Assembly: GCF_021347895.1 (NCBI RefSeq)
Contig: NC_067122.1
Span: forward strand, 34,504,215-34,568,214
DNA: 64,000 bases
Reading direction: 5' to 3'
DNA from: Acanthochromis polyacanthus
Lineage: Eukaryota; Chordata; Actinopteri; Pomacentridae
Shown here: positions 61,942 through 64,000 of the stretch, piece after piece
Numbering within the stretch: the stretch's first letter is position 1
Layout of the letters: the number at the start of each line of letters is the position of its first letter
Notes under the pieces: model-generated
Database searches by the model: none
What the model was told of the DNA's origin: nothing
Seen by the model: only the letters and a program-made list of their open reading frames with translations
Made by a program: the position numbers and the translations under genes

Positions 61942-62228
61942 GACTTCAGCGCGTCAATAAAGCCAAGGATGGTTCGTAAACTTGTTTTTGTTTACTCCGG
62001 GTTGCGGTGCGTATGCTGAACTCCCCCCTCCCCCTGGACACCCGGCAAAACATCCAACGCGTTATCTTCTTTGATACGATTCATAGGTACATTATCTCCT
62101 TTTTTATTTTTTTGTCTTTTCTTCTTCTTTTCCCTTTCTTATTTTTAGTATGTGATGACCATTTATGTTATTCTTTTCTTTTATCGTAACGATCTTAAAC
62201 CTATTGATAAATGCACTTGACTTTGAAT

Positions 62229-62740
62229 TAGGGCTGGACGGTAATAGGGCTTTTATCTGATCTGGATTTTGATGAGGGTCGATCTAGATTGGGGCAAAAT
62301 AACAAAAGAGCAACTGAAAGTAAACAAATGACAAAAATACAAAAAAAGATGTCAAAACTAACAAACATTATTTAAGAAAGTGATAAAGATGATAGAAGAG
62401 TGACAAAAGTGACAAAATGACAGAAGGGACAAAGGGGAAAAAAGACAAAAAGCAATCAAAAAGTGAAACAATTGACACAAAATCACAGGAAAAATGACAG
62501 AAAATTACAAAAGAGCAACAGAAAGTTATTTTGACAAGGAGACAAACTCTTGAGGATTTTTTGTTCCCCTCTTGAGGATTTTTTGTTTCCCTCGGCGCCT
62601 CAAGGGGGCCAAAGTGATCAGTTTGTTTGGAGTGACGTGAGGCTTTAGTTGTTTCGTTGTTACAGTGGAGTCAGGGACGAGATCGGTCAGTGTATGATGG
62701 ATGATCTGAATTGTGTTTTTCCCAGGATTGTCCAGCCCTA
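62229..62740. mobile_element. hAT-like MITE inside the L1 spacer
   Basis: The ends are TAGGGCTGGAC and GTCCAGCCCTA as inverted repeats. Flanks CTTTGAAT (62221-62228) and TTTTAAAT (62741-62748) match at 6 of 8, compatible with an aged hAT duplication. The interior is a degenerate array of GACAAAA/ACAAAATGACA words (about 62290-62540) and a tandem pair of CTCTTGAGGATTTTTTGTT (62547-62590). No transposase. Confidence 0.72.
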
Positions 62741-62748
62741 TTTTAAAT

Positions 62749-63305
62749 TAATGTTATGGGAAATACATATTTTAGAAATTTTTTGTTCTTACCCCTTTTT
62801 TTTTTTTTTTTTTATATAGTCGACTTATACATTCATTTTATTTTTCCCTATTTTTGTGTATCATTTCTTAAATATAATTTAGGTTCCTTAATATTGGTGA
62901 ACTGCATTCTTGAATAGCCTATGTGGGTTGCTTGGGAATGGGGGTGAGAGGGTTTATGTCGCCTTGTGGAGATTCATTTACTCTATGTTAATATTGCTGT
63001 TGTGTAACATTGAGTAGCGAGAATTATATGTTCTTTATATGTGTTTGCTCTGGGGGCTCTTTGAGTGGGTACTGAGTTAGATCGTTTCGAAAGTGACCTT
63101 CCGGGAGCCCTTTAGCGTTAGGAATACCCTGTCCACTCTGTTTGGGGGGGTGGAAGTAAGGGGGGGTTGTTTGGTGGCTGAGTGTTTTTTGTTTTATTTT
63201 TCCTGTTATTTTAATATCTTCTTTTTTTGTCTAATGTTTTCTTTTTTTCTAGACTCTTAGTATATTTTTGGTTCGAGAGCTTAGCTGATTTTATACAACT
63301 AATCC
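62749..63305. other. L1 inter-ORF region, non-coding
   Basis: T-rich sequence with a T homopolymer near 62797-62813 and G runs near 63144-63166, leading to the ORF2 ATG. No additional frame is supported. Confidence 0.6.
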
Positions 63306-64000
63306 ATGGCAGGTAGAGAAACAGGAAATCGTAATGGACGCATAGTGCGAATATTGTCTTGGAATGTAGGAGGTATTAATGGTGCCATCAAAAGAACTAA
63401 AGTTCTTTCTCACATTAAGGATCTTGATGCAGATGTGATCTTTCTCCAAGAAACTCATTTACGTAATATCGATCAGAAAAGACTGAGCCAATCTTGGATA
63501 TGTTCAATTTTTCATTCTAGATATAATAATAAAACAAGGGGTGCAGCTATACTAATTAAAAAACATGTTCCCTTTGACATGTCAGAGACCATATGTGACA
63601 ACAATGGAAGATATATTATTGTAGTAGGGACTTTGTGCCAACAACCAGTCATATTAGTAAGTGTGTATGGGCCAAATTATGATGACGAGGACTTTATAAA
63701 AAGACTTGTTTCTTTAATACCAAAACTACACTCACATTATCTGATTTTGGGCGGGGATTTAAATACAGTTTTAAACCCAAGCATAGACAAATCCAACCCC
63801 AAGGATCCCACCCCTCCCAAGATGGCACAGGCTCTCTTGCAATTCATGTCCCAATATGGTCTTGTTGATATATGGCGACATTTACATCCAGTAGACAAAC
63901 AGTTCTCATTCTATTCCCGTGTGCATAAAACACACTCTCGTATTGACTCCTTTGTAATTGATAAAACTTTGCTGCCCTTGGTGTCCACTTCTGAATATCA
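63306..64000 (+). CDS. L1-like ORF2 protein, N-terminal endonuclease (partial)
   Basis: The ATG at 63306 opens 231 codons with no stop up to the window edge. The sequence is an apurinic/apyrimidinic-like endonuclease. It has ILSWNVGGIN with the catalytic Asn at 20, FLQETH with Glu at 49 and VSVYGPN with Tyr at 121. Asp151 and Asn153 lie in GGDLN, and HSRIDSFVI has Asp at 214. The final catalytic SDH motif and the reverse transcriptase should follow outside the window. The endonuclease nicks target DNA so that the RT can prime on it. All visible active-site residues are intact. Full family length is about 1200 or more residues. Confidence 0.95.
   Translation, partial: MAGRETGNRNGRIVRILSWNVGGINGAIKRTKVLSHIKDLDADVIFLQETHLRNIDQKRLSQSWICSIFHSRYNNKTRGAAILIKKHVPFDMSETICDNNGRYIIVVGTLCQQPVILVSVYGPNYDDEDFIKRLVSLIPKLHSHYLILGGDLNTVLNPSIDKSNPKDPTPPKMAQALLQFMSQYGLVDIWRHLHPVDKQFSFYSRVHKTHSRIDSFVIDKTLLPLVSTSEY

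Larger units (their letters stand above)
60950..64000 (+). mobile_element. L1-like LINE, continues beyond window
   Basis: A two-ORF non-LTR retrotransposon on the plus strand. A short 5' UTR (start uncertain, about 60950), intact ORF1 (61102-61941), a 1364-bp inter-ORF region and ORF2 opening at 63306 are visible. The inter-ORF region is unusually long, partly because of a 512-bp hAT-like MITE. ORF2 is open to the last base. GC content is visibly higher in ORF1 than in the surrounding DNA. Confidence 0.92.

Overview
The window looks like teleost fish nuclear DNA. It is AT-rich and non-coding, with long (CA/GT)n and (AT)n microsatellites. Its transposons are those typical of fish: IR/DR-type Tc1 elements, hAT-like elements with 8-bp target duplications, L2-like and L1-like LINEs, a tRNA-derived SINE and several MITEs. 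No operon, ribosome binding site or other prokaryotic trait was seen. No multi-exon host gene could be supported, so the window is best read as intergenic or deep-intronic sequence. Nearly every recognisable open frame is transposon-derived.

Layout. 1-9.7 kb: AT-rich dispersed repeat, two large foldbacks (2401-2820 and 2831-2998), a (GT)n tract and a small MITE (7058-7294). 9.7-12.6 kb: a 105-bp inverted repeat with 104/105 matching bases around a 1-kb spacer, then a hAT-like element (11242-12541) that carries a tRNA-derived SINE with its own target duplication. 14.6-19 kb: a Tc1 end, a speculative signal-peptide exon (15739-15792), an RT pseudogene on the minus strand, and two perfect hairpins. 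20.5-21.5 kb: a MITE with a CpG-dense core. 24-26.8 kb: a Tc1 transposase remnant and a non-LTR retrotransposon pseudogene with a large internal deletion. 28.5-36.5 kb: two near-identical Tc1 elements in opposite orientation, with a hAT-like element bearing a perfect 8-bp target duplication between them. 36.8-41.6 kb: hAT and mariner remnants and another hAT-like element. 43.4-55.6 kb: four L2-like LINE copies, a hAT-like element holding a nested MITE, and a degenerate minisatellite. 60.4-64 kb: a ZNF143-type promoter motif and an L1-like retrotransposon with intact ORF1 and an intact endonuclease start of ORF2 that runs off the window.

How the parts act together: the only candidate active machinery is the L1-like element at the right edge (ORF1p RNA chaperone plus ORF2p endonuclease and presumed reverse transcriptase). 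Both Tc1 transposase genes are broken by frameshifts. The hAT-like elements, MITEs and SINE are non-autonomous and would depend on enzymes encoded elsewhere. No previously undescribed gene system can be demonstrated here. The most unusual structures are the 105-bp inverted repeat, the tandem foldbacks, and the hAT-like insertion between ORF1 and ORF2 of the L1.
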